A DNA stretch of 64,000 nt from VRUE01 sp963704545. GTDB taxonomy: Bacteria > Actinomycetota > Thermoleophilia > Solirubrobacterales > 70-9. The position numbers were made by a program, and so were the translations under genes. The stretch is from positions 2,294,001-2,358,000 of the forward strand of contig OY969915.1 in NCBI GenBank assembly GCA_963704545.1. The letters run 5' to 3'. Below the pieces are notes generated by a model. It was given only the letters and a program-made list of their open reading frames with translations, was not told where the DNA came from and made no database searches. Positions 30,347 through 38,860 of the stretch are shown here, in pieces (the first letter of the stretch is position 1; every line of letters starts with the position of its first letter).

Positions 30347-31765
30347 TCAGAGCTGCTGAATCTCGGCCGCGATGTCCGCCGCCGCCTGCTTGGCGTCGGC
30401 AAACAACATCGAAGTATTCGCTTCGTAGAAAAGATCGTTGTCGATCCCGGCGAACCCGGGACTCAACGAGCGCTTGATCACGATCACCTGCTGGGCCTGG
30501 TCGACTTCGATGATCGGCATGCCGGCGATCGGGCTGTCGGGATCGTTCTTGGCCGCCGGGTTGGTGACGTCGTTGGCACCGACGATGACCGCGACGTCGG
30601 TGCGCGGCATCTCCGGGTTGATCTCCTCCATCTCCTTGAGCTGCTCGTAGGGCACGTCGGCCTCGGCGAGGAGGACGTTCATGTGCCCGGGCATGCGGCC
30701 CGCGACCGGGTGGATCGCGTAGCTGACCGTGACTCCGCGCTTCTCCAGCTCGTCGCCGACCTCTTTGATCGCGTGCTGGGCCTGGGCGACGGCGAGGCCG
30801 TAGCCGGGCACGATCACTACCGAGTCGGCGTAGGCGAGCTTGATCGCCGCGTCCTGGGCGCCGATCGAGGTGTGCGGGCGTTCCTCGGTACTGCTGGCGG
30901 CGGCGCCCGCGGGCGCACCGCCGAAGCCGGCGAAGAGCACGTTGCCGACCGAGCGGTTCATCGCGGTCGCCATCTCCATCGTCAGGATCGTTCCCGAGGA
31001 GCCGACAAGGGTGCCGGCGACGATCAGCGCCACGTTGTCGAGGGCGAAGCCCGCCGCCGCGGCGGAGAGGCCGGTGAAGGCGTTGAGCAGCGAGATCACG
31101 ACCGGCATGTCGGCGCCGCCGATCGGCAGCACGACCAGGTTCCCGAGCAGCCCTGCGGCGAGCAGGATGGCGATGAAGATCGCCTGGTTGGGATCGTCGT
31201 TGTTGATCGCGATGTTGACGCAGGCGGCGACGATGCCGATCAGCAGCACGGCGTTGATCACCTGCTGGCCGGGAACCGCGAGCGGCCGGGTCGGGATCAG
31301 GTCCTGGAGCTTGGCGAAGGCGATGTTGGAGCCCCAGAAGGAGACGGAGCCGACGACCGCGGCGAAGAGGACGGGGATCAGCTCGTCGAGCGGGATCTCG
31401 TGTCCGAGCGAGATCCCGTGGCGGATCTCCGACCAGGCGATCAGGGCGACGGCGCCGCCGCCGACGCCGTTGTAGAGCGCGACCATCTGCGGCATCTCGG
31501 TCATCTGGACCCGCACCGAGGCGATCACGCCGACGGCGGTGCCGATGCCGAGCCCGAGCGCGATCAGGCCCCAGTTGCCGATGCCGTCGAGCAGCAGCGT
31601 CGCGACCACCGCGATCGCCATGCCGACGGCGGCGACCAGGTTGCCCTGCTTCGCGGTCGTCGGGTGGGTGCCGCGCCGCACGCCGATGATGAAGAGCGAG
31701 AAGGCGACGATGTAGAGCGCGGTGACGGCGTCGCCGCCGGGTTCGAGGACCGCGAGGAGGCTCAT
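30347..31765 (-). CDS. pntB: NAD(P) transhydrogenase subunit beta
   Basis: 472 residues. Carries the NADP-binding domain III and part of the proton channel; it uses proton flow to reduce NADP+ with NADH. Eight or nine membrane helices fill about 12-265. Domain III begins near 290 with VVIVPGYGLAVAQAQHAIKEVGDELEKRGV, followed by AIHPVAGRMPGHMNVLLAEADVPYE and VIVGANDVTNPAAKNDPDSPIAGMPIIEVDQA, all strict PntB motifs. ATG overlaps pntAB by 4 bases. A type B hairpin follows the stop. Confidence 0.95.
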   Translation of the reverse strand: MSLLAVLEPGGDAVTALYIVAFSLFIIGVRRGTHPTTAKQGNLVAAVGMAIAVVATLLLDGIGNWGLIALGLGIGTAVGVIASVRVQMTEMPQMVALYNGVGGGAVALIAWSEIRHGISLGHEIPLDELIPVLFAAVVGSVSFWGSNIAFAKLQDLIPTRPLAVPGQQVINAVLLIGIVAACVNIAINNDDPNQAIFIAILLAAGLLGNLVVLPIGGADMPVVISLLNAFTGLSAAAAGFALDNVALIVAGTLVGSSGTILTMEMATAMNRSVGNVLFAGFGGAPAGAAASSTEERPHTSIGAQDAAIKLAYADSVVIVPGYGLAVAQAQHAIKEVGDELEKRGVTVSYAIHPVAGRMPGHMNVLLAEADVPYEQLKEMEEINPEMPRTDVAVIVGANDVTNPAAKNDPDSPIAGMPIIEVDQAQQVIVIKRSLSPGFAGIDNDLFYEANTSMLFADAKQAAADIAAEIQQL

Positions 31766-32082
31766 TTACCGCCCCCGGGTTTCGCCTCGGCGTCCGCCTT
31801 CGGTTTCGGCTTTTTGGAGAACATGCCGAGCATGCGGTCGGTGACCATGAAGCCGCCGACGATGTTGATCGCGCCGAAGGCGATCGCGATCGTGCCGATC
31901 ACGTACTCGAGCGGGTCGTTGGCGTAGCCGACGACGATCAGCCCGCCCAGCATGACGATGCCGTGGATCGCGTTGGTCTGCGACATCAGCGGGGTGTGCA
32001 GCGTGGTCGGCACCTTCGAGATCACCTCGAAGCCGACGAAGGCGGCGAGGACGAAGATCGTGATCTCGGTCATCAGGCTCAT
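31762..32082 (-). CDS. pntAB: NAD(P) transhydrogenase membrane subunit PntAB
   Basis: 106 residues, the split-off membrane part of the alpha subunit. Three membrane helices (about 3-25, 38-55, 64-85). VGFEVISKVPTTLHTPLMSQTNAIHGIVMLGG (about 17-48) is the conserved core. Ends in a Lys/Glu tail. Overlaps pntAA and pntB by 4 bases each. A three-gene pntAA-pntAB-pntB arrangement is the usual form in actinobacteria. Confidence 0.93.
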   Translation of the reverse strand: MSLMTEITIFVLAAFVGFEVISKVPTTLHTPLMSQTNAIHGIVMLGGLIVVGYANDPLEYVIGTIAIAFGAINIVGGFMVTDRMLGMFSKKPKPKADAEAKPGGGK

Positions 32083-33197
32083 TTGGCGGCCCTCTCGTTG
32101 CGGATCTCGCCGCCGTGGGTGATGCAGGCGGCAGCGACGATGTCGTCCTCGAAGTCGAGCGTCAGCTCACCCTCCTCGCCGATGAGCAGGCCGAGCAGGT
32201 TCTCGAGGTTCTTGGCGTAGAGCTGGGAGGCGGGTCGGGGCATCTCGCTGGCGAGGTTGCGCGGGCCGATCACCCTGACGCCGTTCTCGACCACCGTCTG
32301 CCCCGCCTCGGTCAGCTCGCAGTTGCCACCGGTCTCGGCGGCGAGGTCGACGATCACCGAGCCGGGCTGCATGCCGCGCACCGCGTCGGCGGTGATCAGC
32401 AGCGGCGCCGGGCGACCGGGGATCGCGGCGGTGGTGACGATCACGTCCTGTTTGGCGGCGTTCTCGCCGAGTGCGTCGCGCACTTGGGCGTTCTCCTCGT
32501 CGGTGAGCGGACGCGCGTAGCCGCCCTCGCCCTCCGCGTCGGGGATGAAGTCGAGTTCGAGCGGGCGGCCGCCGAGCGAGGCGATCTGCTCCCAGGCGGC
32601 GCGACGGATGTCGAAGCCGGTGACGATCGCGCCGAGGCGCTTGGCCGTGGCGACGGCCTGCAGGCCCGCGACGCCGGCGCCGAGGACCAGCACCTTGGCC
32701 GGCGGGACCGTGCCGGCGGCGGTGGTCATCATGCCGAAGAAGCGGCCCGACTCGCGAGCGGCGATCAGGGTCGCGGCGTAGCCGGCGGCGGCGGCCTGCG
32801 AGGAGAGGGCGTCCATCGCCTGGGCGCGCGTGGTGCGCGGGATCGCCTCCATCGCGAAGCTGGTGACGCCGGCCTGGGCCAGCGCGTTGTTGGTCTCGGC
32901 CGCCGTCCACGGCGAGAGGTGGCCGATCAGGAGCTGGCTGGAGTTGAGGCGACCGATCTCGGCGGCGGAAGGGGCGGCGACGCGAAGGACCACGTCGGCG
33001 CCCCACGTAACCTCGCCCTCGACCACGTCGGCCCCTGCCTCCGCGTACTGGGAGTCGGGATGGCCGGCCGCGTCGCCGGCGCCGGACTCGACCACCACGT
33101 CGACTTTCTCGTTGGCGGCGAGGGACTTGACCACGTCAGGGACGAGCGCGACACGGCGCTCCCCCTCGGCGGTCTCTTTCGGCACTCCGATCTTCAT
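32079..33197 (-). CDS. pntAA: NAD(P) transhydrogenase subunit PntAA
   Basis: 372 residues, the NAD(H)-binding domain I. Starts MKIGVPKETAEGERRVALVPD, the Ala-dehydrogenase/PNT signature. VLVLGAGVAGLQAVATAKRLGAIVTGFDIR (about 170-199) is the Rossmann NAD loop. DVIVTTAAIPGRPAPLLITADAV and GSVIVDLAAETGGNCE follow. Cytosolic and partners with PntAB/PntB. It starts 18 bases after an LLM oxidoreductase, making a four-gene operon. Confidence 0.95.
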   Translation of the reverse strand: MKIGVPKETAEGERRVALVPDVVKSLAANEKVDVVVESGAGDAAGHPDSQYAEAGADVVEGEVTWGADVVLRVAAPSAAEIGRLNSSQLLIGHLSPWTAAETNNALAQAGVTSFAMEAIPRTTRAQAMDALSSQAAAAGYAATLIAARESGRFFGMMTTAAGTVPPAKVLVLGAGVAGLQAVATAKRLGAIVTGFDIRRAAWEQIASLGGRPLELDFIPDAEGEGGYARPLTDEENAQVRDALGENAAKQDVIVTTAAIPGRPAPLLITADAVRGMQPGSVIVDLAAETGGNCELTEAGQTVVENGVRVIGPRNLASEMPRPASQLYAKNLENLLGLLIGEEGELTLDFEDDIVAAACITHGGEIRNERAAK

Positions 33198-33215
33198 ACG
33201 ACGCGGCGGGGGAGA

Positions 33216-34262
33216 TTATGCGATGAGAGCGGCGAGGCGCTCCAACGTGTGCAGCTGCTCGCTCCGCTCGGCGTGGACTGGGGAGACGATGAGGCGGTCG
33301 ATGCCGGCACCGCGGAAGCGCTCGACCCGCTCGGCGACCTCGGCCTCGGTGCCGACCAGCGAGGTCGCCTCGACGACCTCGTCGGGGACGGCCTCGAAGG
33401 CGCCGGCGCGGTCGCCGTCCTGGAAGCGCCGCTGGACCTCGTCGGCGACGTCGCCGAAGCCGAAGCGGTGGGCAAGGTCGACGTAGAAGTTGGTCTTGCG
33501 GCTGCCCATGCCGCCGAAGTAAAGGACGAGGCCGGCCTTGACGACCGCCTTCGCGGCCTCGAGGTTGCCGTCGATCGCGACCTGCAGCGAGGGCGAGACC
33601 TCGAGGTCGGAGCGCTGCCGCCCGCCCTTGGCGAAGCCCGCCTCCAGATGCTCGCCCCAGGTCTCCTGGAAGGCGTCGACGCTGAAGAAAATCGGGATCC
33701 AGCCGTCGGCGACCTCCGCCGCCAGCTCGACCGATTTGCGCCCGATCGCGCCGACGAAGACCGGGATCCGGTTGCGCTCGGGGTGGAAGTTGAGCTTCAG
33801 CGCCTTTCCCTCGCCGCCGGGTAGAGGCAACTGGTAATGCTCGCCCTGGTGATCGACCGGCCCTTCGCGCGCGACGATCTCGCGCACGACTTCGATGTAC
33901 TCGCGGGTGCGGCCCCAGGGCTTTGCGTAGGGGACGCCGTACCAGCCTTCGGAGACCTGCGGGCCGGAGGGGCCGAAGCCGAACATGAAGCGGCCTCCGG
34001 AGAGCTTGTCGATCGTCGCCCCGGCCATCGCCGCGGCGGCGGGCGGGCGAGCGGGAACCTGCAGGATCGCGGCGCCGAGGTTGATCTTCTCGGTCTGCCC
34101 CGCCAGCCAGGCGAGCACGCTGACCACGTCGGAGCCGTAGGACTCGGCCGCCCAGACCGACTCGTACCCAACCGCCTCGGCGGCGTGGACCACCTCGAGG
34201 GCGTCCTCGCCCGCCGGGCCGATGCCCCAGTAACCGAGGTTGAGTCCAAGCTTCAGTGCCAT
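33216..34262 (-). CDS. F420-type LLM-class oxidoreductase
   Basis: 348 residues, luciferase-like barrel: LKLGLNLGYWGIGPAGEDALEVVHAAEAVGYESVWAAESYG, LAGQTEKINLGAAILQVPARPPAAAAMAGATID, LSGGRFMFGFGPSGPQVSEGWYG and RIPVFVGAIGRKSVELAAEVADGWIPIFFS match actinobacterial F420-dependent oxidoreductases of the Rv3520c type. The substrate is unknown. Co-transcription with the pnt genes downstream fits a role in balancing reduced cofactors. The start is 29 bases from that of the divergent P-type ATPase. Confidence 0.9.
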   Translation of the reverse strand: MALKLGLNLGYWGIGPAGEDALEVVHAAEAVGYESVWAAESYGSDVVSVLAWLAGQTEKINLGAAILQVPARPPAAAAMAGATIDKLSGGRFMFGFGPSGPQVSEGWYGVPYAKPWGRTREYIEVVREIVAREGPVDHQGEHYQLPLPGGEGKALKLNFHPERNRIPVFVGAIGRKSVELAAEVADGWIPIFFSVDAFQETWGEHLEAGFAKGGRQRSDLEVSPSLQVAIDGNLEAAKAVVKAGLVLYFGGMGSRKTNFYVDLAHRFGFGDVADEVQRRFQDGDRAGAFEAVPDEVVEATSLVGTEAEVAERVERFRGAGIDRLIVSPVHAERSEQLHTLERLAALIA

Positions 34263-34294
34263 CCGGGTTGGACCCTATTGAATAGGACCGGATG
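34260..34294. promoter_or_regulatory. palindromic divergent start region
   Basis: Only 29 bases separate the ATG of the LLM gene (34262, minus) and the ATG of the ATPase (34292, plus). CATCCGG (34260-34266) and CCGGATG (34288-34294) contain the two starts. The inner repeat CCTATT-G-AATAGG (34274-34286) could give -10-like hexamers both ways. Both mRNAs are probably leaderless. Confidence 0.5.
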
Positions 34295-36706
34295 ACGGAC
34301 GCAGCGACCGAGCGGGGACTCTCCAGCGCCACGGCGGCGAAGCGGCTGCGCGAGCTCGGCCCGCCGCCCGAGACCTCCTCGCGATCGGTCTCAAGCATCG
34401 TCGCCGGCAACGTCTTCACGCTGTTCAACGCGATCATCGGCGGGTTCTTCGTCCTCATCCTCTCCCTGGGCCTTTTCGCCGACGCGGTCTTCGGCCTGAT
34501 CGCGATCGTCAACTCCTACATCGGGATTCGCCAGGAGCTGAAGGCCAAGCGGACGCTGGACGAGCTGGCGGTGCTGGTCGCTCCCCACGCGAAGGTCCTC
34601 CGCGACGGCGCGGTCCAGAGCCTGCTGGCCGAGGAGGTCGTACCCGGCGACGTCGTCAGGATCGAGCCCGGCGACCAGCTCGTCGCCGACGGCGAGACGA
34701 TCGAGAGCCGCGGGATGACGCTGGACGAGTCGCTGCTGACCGGCGAGGCGGACGGAGTGCGCAAGCAGCCCGGCGACCGGGCGCTGTCGGGGTCCTTCTG
34801 CATCTCCGGGTCTGGCTACTACTCGGTCGACGCGGTGCGTGAGGACAGCTACGCGGGCCGGCTGGCCGGCGAGGCCAGGGCCTTCCGCCACCCGCCTTCC
34901 CCGCTGCAGGACGAGGTGAACCGGGTGATCGTCGCCTGCACCTACGCGATGGTGCCGCTGGCGCTGATCCTCCTCCTCGTCTTCCAGGTGCGCAGCATCG
35001 ATCTGGTCGAGGCGGCGCAGACCGCGACCGCCGGCCTGGTGACCCTGATTCCCGAGGGGCTGGTGCTGCTGATGAGCGTCACCTTCGCCGTGGCGGCGGT
35101 GCGCCTGGCCCGCAAGGACACGCTGGTGCAGCAGATGAGTGCGACCGAGAGCCTCGCCGCGGTCGACACGATCTGCGTCGACAAGACCGGCACCCTGACC
35201 GACGGCGAACTGCGGCTGCTCGGCGTCGAGGTGGCCGAGGGCCTGGAGCCGGCGGCCGCGCACGCCGCACTTGGGCGCTTCGCCGCCAGCGCCGGCGACC
35301 GCAACCGAACCCTGGAGGCGATCGGCGAGCGATTTCCGGGCGAGGCGGGGCAGGTTGCCGGCGAAGTGCCGTTCTCCTCGGAGTGGAAGTGGAGCGGGTT
35401 GCGGATTGGCTCCACCACGTACGTGCTCGGCGCCCCCGACGTACTCGGCACAGCCGGGGCCATGGCGCTTCCGCCCGGACTCACCCGCGTCCTAGAGCGG
35501 GAGACCGCCGCGGGCCGGCGGGTCGTCGCCTTCGGCGAAGCCAGCGAGCCGCTGCCGGCGGACCCCTCGCAAGGGGCGCCGCGAATGGCGCCCGTCGCCC
35601 TGATCGTGCTGGAGGAGACGCTGCGGCCCGACGCGGCGGAAACGGTCGCTTTCATGCGCGAGGAGGACGTCGACCTGAAGCTGATCTCCGGCGACGCGCG
35701 GGCGACGGTGACCGCGGTCGCAGCGGCGGTCGGCGTGCCGCCGGACGCCGGCACGATCGAGGGCGACGAGCTGCCTGAGGATCCGCAGGAGCTCGCCGAG
35801 GCGGCACGGCAGAACACCGTCTTCTGCCGGATCAAGCCGGAGCAGAAGAAGGCCCTGGTCGCGGCGCTCGCCGCCTCCGGGCGCTACACCGCGATGATCG
35901 GCGACGGGGTCAACGACGTGCCGGCTCTGAAGCAGGCCCGGCTGGCGGTGGCGATGGGCTCGGGCGCGCAGGTGACCAAGGGGGTCGCCGACGTGGTCCT
36001 GCTCAAGGACGAGTTCGCGCGCCTGCCGCAGGCGGTCGCCGAGGGTCGCCGCATAGCCCGCAACATCCACCGGCTCGGGCGCCTCTACCTGACCAAGTCC
36101 GTCTACGCGGCGGCGCTGATCCTGCTCGTCGCCGTCCCCGGCTTCGCCTTCCCCTTCCTCCCCCGCCACCTCACCCTGGCCGTGTTCCTGACGATCGGCA
36201 TCCCCTCCTTCGTCCTCGCCCTGGCGCCCTCCGACGGTCCGCTCTACCGCGGCCGGCTGCTGCGCGCGCTCGCCGCCTTCGCCGTGCCGGCGGGCCTGGC
36301 AACGGCGCTCGGCTCGATCCTCTCCTTCTTCCTCGTCGACACCGTCTTCGGCGGCAGCCTCGAGGCCGGCCGCACCGCGGCGACGACGACGTTGATCGTG
36401 CTCGGCCTCAGCTTCGTCCTGCTGCTCGAGCGCGGACCCGGCCGCGAGCACATCGCGATCCAGAGCTACATGCTCGCCCTGGTCGCCGGCCTAGGCGCGC
36501 TCTTCGCCGGGATCCTGGCGATCGGGCCGCTCCGGGACTTCTTCGAGATGGACCTGCTCAGCTCGGCCCAGTGGTTCCTCTCGCTCGCCTCCGCGGCGGT
36601 GGGGCTGACGATCGCCAGCGTGCTCTGGCGCCTGCCGCAGATCGAAAGACTGGAAGCGCCTGCCGAGCCCGACGGTTCGCCCGCTGTCCATGCAGACGGC
36701 CCCTGA
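34292..36706 (+). CDS. CtpE-like P-type cation ATPase
   Basis: 804 residues. The actuator domain has LDESLLTGEADG (TGEA rather than TGES). Phosphorylation site ICVDKTGTLTDGEL (Asp about 296). Nucleotide domain about 300-520. Hinge MIGDGVNDVPALKQARLAVAMGSGAQVTKGVADVVLLKD. PEGLVLLMSVTFAVAAVRLARKDTLVQQM is the M4 'PEG' motif typical of CtpE-like pumps, and FAFPFLPRHLTLAVFLTIGIPSFVLALAPS in the C-terminal membrane part matches that group; mycobacterial CtpE moves Ca2+. The ion here is inferred. About ten membrane segments. Confidence 0.88.
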   Translation: MTDAATERGLSSATAAKRLRELGPPPETSSRSVSSIVAGNVFTLFNAIIGGFFVLILSLGLFADAVFGLIAIVNSYIGIRQELKAKRTLDELAVLVAPHAKVLRDGAVQSLLAEEVVPGDVVRIEPGDQLVADGETIESRGMTLDESLLTGEADGVRKQPGDRALSGSFCISGSGYYSVDAVREDSYAGRLAGEARAFRHPPSPLQDEVNRVIVACTYAMVPLALILLLVFQVRSIDLVEAAQTATAGLVTLIPEGLVLLMSVTFAVAAVRLARKDTLVQQMSATESLAAVDTICVDKTGTLTDGELRLLGVEVAEGLEPAAAHAALGRFAASAGDRNRTLEAIGERFPGEAGQVAGEVPFSSEWKWSGLRIGSTTYVLGAPDVLGTAGAMALPPGLTRVLERETAAGRRVVAFGEASEPLPADPSQGAPRMAPVALIVLEETLRPDAAETVAFMREEDVDLKLISGDARATVTAVAAAVGVPPDAGTIEGDELPEDPQELAEAARQNTVFCRIKPEQKKALVAALAASGRYTAMIGDGVNDVPALKQARLAVAMGSGAQVTKGVADVVLLKDEFARLPQAVAEGRRIARNIHRLGRLYLTKSVYAAALILLVAVPGFAFPFLPRHLTLAVFLTIGIPSFVLALAPSDGPLYRGRLLRALAAFAVPAGLATALGSILSFFLVDTVFGGSLEAGRTAATTTLIVLGLSFVLLLERGPGREHIAIQSYMLALVAGLGALFAGILAIGPLRDFFEMDLLSSAQWFLSLASAAVGLTIASVLWRLPQIERLEAPAEPDGSPAVHADGP

Positions 36707-36965
36707 TTTTCGACCCAAGGCCATACTGGACCGGCGTTCCCGTGCCTAGCGTTCACGCATGGCGACGATCTCGAAACCGGCTCCCCCTCTCCCGGCCGGC
36801 GGTTACCCGCTCCTAACGGGTCAATTCGACGAGGCGCTCGCCCCGACAGGCACTCCGCACCTCCCTGCGCGGAAGCCATGAGCGCGCTCGCGCAGCACCA
36901 CCTGGCCGTGCTGCGCGAGCGTGTTCTGTCGGAGGAGTAACGCCGTCGACGCTAGCCCCTCCTAG
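36707..36965. other. convergent spacer without a clear gene
   Basis: About 260 bases between the convergent ATPase and thioesterase genes. It holds a 14-bp hairpin (36885-36921) and a 20-codon open frame across it (36878-36940, MSALAQHHLAVLRERVLSEE), which has no good ribosome-binding site and is probably chance. Confidence 0.5.
36885..36921. terminator. 14-bp hairpin between convergent genes
   Basis: CGCTCGCGCAGCAC (36885-36898) pairs perfectly with GTGCTGCGCGAGCG (36908-36921) across a 9-nt loop. It lies 45-80 bases before the thioesterase stop. Likely a bidirectional terminator; no T tract on either side. Confidence 0.55.
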
Positions 36966-37406
36966 CTATTCCGGCTGGGGCGGCAGCACGAACTGCGAGA
37001 CGATCATGTTGGCCGCCAGCCGGGGCTCGGAGCCTTCGCGTATCCGCTCGATCCTGACCTCGATCACGACGGTGCTCTTGCCGACGTGGAGCGGGGTGGC
37101 GACGGCGACGATCTCGTCGCCCAGCAGGCCCGCGGCGAAGACGTTGAGCTTCAGCTCGATCGTGGTGAAGTTGTGGCGCGGGGGGATGTTGCGGAAGGTG
37201 GCCCAGGCGGCGACGGTGTCGCCGAGCGCGGTCCAGACCCCGCCATGGACGTAGCCGCCGGGGTGCAGGTGGCGCTTGTCGACGACGATGCGGCCACTGG
37301 CGAAGGAGTCCTCGATCTCCAACGGCTCGATGCCGAGGTCGCCGGGGAAGCTCTCCGGCAGAAAGGCGCGGACGTGCTCGGCTTCCAGCACGGAACGGTC
37401 GGTCAT
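36966..37406 (-). CDS. PaaI-family hotdog thioesterase
   Basis: 146 residues, acyl-CoA thioesterase fold. LHPGGYVHGGVWTALGDTVAAWAT (about 47-70) is the PaaI signature with the catalytic acidic residue in the helix. ELKLNVFAAGLLGDEIVAVATPLHVGKSTVVIEVRI is the usual beta sheet. ATG overlaps the monooxygenase stop by one base. Last gene of an operon with enoyl-CoA hydratase and monooxygenase, so it likely releases acids from CoA esters in that degradation route. The substrate is unknown. Confidence 0.88.
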   Translation of the reverse strand: MTDRSVLEAEHVRAFLPESFPGDLGIEPLEIEDSFASGRIVVDKRHLHPGGYVHGGVWTALGDTVAAWATFRNIPPRHNFTTIELKLNVFAAGLLGDEIVAVATPLHVGKSTVVIEVRIERIREGSEPRLAANMIVSQFVLPPQPE

Positions 37407-38860
37407 CAGGCGGCCAGGCTATAGGCGCCTGGGTCCAGATGCACGGTGCGGCGACGGTACGTACTCCACAGCCAGGGCCAGTTGTTCGGGTCGTTGCCGT
37501 TCTGGTCGACGTACCAGTTGGTGCAGCCGCTATGCCAGACGGTCTTGTCGAGAGCGGCGCGGAGCTCGCGACCGAAGCTCTCGGCCGCCTCGCGGCGCAC
37601 CTCGATCCGGATCGCCTCGGCGCGGTCCATCTCGCGCAGGGCGGCAATCGAGTGTCGAATCCCGCACTCGAGAGTGTGAATCACCGAGCCGGTGCCGCCG
37701 TTGGTGTTCGGGCCGTAGAGCAGGAACATGTTCGGGAAGCCGGGAACGCTGAGGCCGAGGTAGGCGTGCGCCGCCTCCCCCCACTCCTCGGCCAGGCTGC
37801 GGCCGTCGCGGCCGGCGACCTCCATCGGCGCGACGAAGCCGTGGGTGGCGAAGCCGGTGGCGAGGATGAGCACGTCGGCGGGCCGCTCGGCCCCGGTGAC
37901 GTCGCGAATCCCGGTCGGCGTCACCGTCTCGATCCGCTCGGTCACCAGCTCGACGTTGGGCTGGGTGAGGGTCGGGTACCACTCGTCGGTGATCATCACC
38001 CGCTTGCAGCCGAACTCGTCGGCGGGGGTCACCTTGCGACGCAGCTCGGGGTCTGAGATCGCGGCCTCGATCTGGCGTCGGCCGATCGCGCGCAGGGCCG
38101 GCAGCAACCAACGCTGCCGGGTCATCGCCGCAGCGCCGATCTCGTTGAAGGCGAAGTTCACGGCGCGATCGAGCCGGCGCACCGGTGGGACGCGCCTGAA
38201 CAGGGCGTGCGCCCAATCCGGGTAGGCGTAGTCCCCGCGCGGGACCGTCCAGCCCGCGGTCCGCTGGTAGACGTCGAGCCGCTCGACCTCCGGCTGGATC
38301 GCCGGGCCGACCTGGATCGCGCTGCAGCCGGTGCCGATCATCGCCACGCGCTTGCCGGCGAGGTCGACGTCGTGACGCCACTCGGCGGTGTGAAATGACG
38401 GGCCCTCGAAGCTCTTCAGACCCGGGACCGGCGGCGTCTGCGGAACCGAGAGCTGGCCGCAGGCGGTGAGCAGCACGTCGGCCTCGTGCGGTCCGGCGCT
38501 GGTCTCGAGCCGCCACCGGCCCCGCTCCTCATCCCAGCGGGTGCTCTTCACCTCGGTGCCGGTGCGGACCTTGTCCAGCACCCCAAAGCGCCGAGCCACC
38601 CCCTCCAGATAGGCCTGGATCTCGGCCTGCCCCGCGTAGCGGCGCGACCACCGGTTCGGCGCGAAGGAGAACTCGTAGAGGTGCGAAGGGACGTCGCAGG
38701 CGGCGCCGGGGTAGGTGTTGTGGTGCCAGACGCCGCCGACCCGCTCGGCCTTCTCGAAGACCGTGACGTTCTCGTAGCCCTCGCGGCGCAGCATCGCGGC
38801 CGCACCGACGCCGCCGAAGCCGCCGCCCACCACGGCGACGGAGCGAGTCGGCCTACTCAA
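37406..38860 (-). CDS. flavin-containing monooxygenase (Baeyer-Villiger type)
   Basis: 484 residues. FAD site VAVVGGGFGGVGAAAMLRREGY (about 8-29), NADPH site VAMIGTGCSAIQVGPAIQ (about 166-183). GGVWHHNTYPGAACDVPSHLYEFSFAPN (about 42-69) is the Baeyer-Villiger-type pattern, and DVLILATGFATHGF the late motif. It inserts oxygen next to ketones or oxidises soft heteroatoms; substrate unknown. Overlaps enoyl-CoA hydratase upstream by 8 bases and the thioesterase by 1 base. Confidence 0.9.
   Translation of the reverse strand: MSRPTRSVAVVGGGFGGVGAAAMLRREGYENVTVFEKAERVGGVWHHNTYPGAACDVPSHLYEFSFAPNRWSRRYAGQAEIQAYLEGVARRFGVLDKVRTGTEVKSTRWDEERGRWRLETSAGPHEADVLLTACGQLSVPQTPPVPGLKSFEGPSFHTAEWRHDVDLAGKRVAMIGTGCSAIQVGPAIQPEVERLDVYQRTAGWTVPRGDYAYPDWAHALFRRVPPVRRLDRAVNFAFNEIGAAAMTRQRWLLPALRAIGRRQIEAAISDPELRRKVTPADEFGCKRVMITDEWYPTLTQPNVELVTERIETVTPTGIRDVTGAERPADVLILATGFATHGFVAPMEVAGRDGRSLAEEWGEAAHAYLGLSVPGFPNMFLLYGPNTNGGTGSVIHTLECGIRHSIAALREMDRAEAIRIEVRREAAESFGRELRAALDKTVWHSGCTNWYVDQNGNDPNNWPWLWSTYRRRTVHLDPGAYSLAA

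Noticed and set aside
30278..31927. 549-codon plus-strand frame opposite pntB
   Set aside because: Charge-rich shadow of pntB that also runs through a hairpin; no family features.
36878..36940. 20-codon open frame over the 14-bp hairpin
   Set aside because: Weak ribosome-binding site and fully explained by the hairpin.
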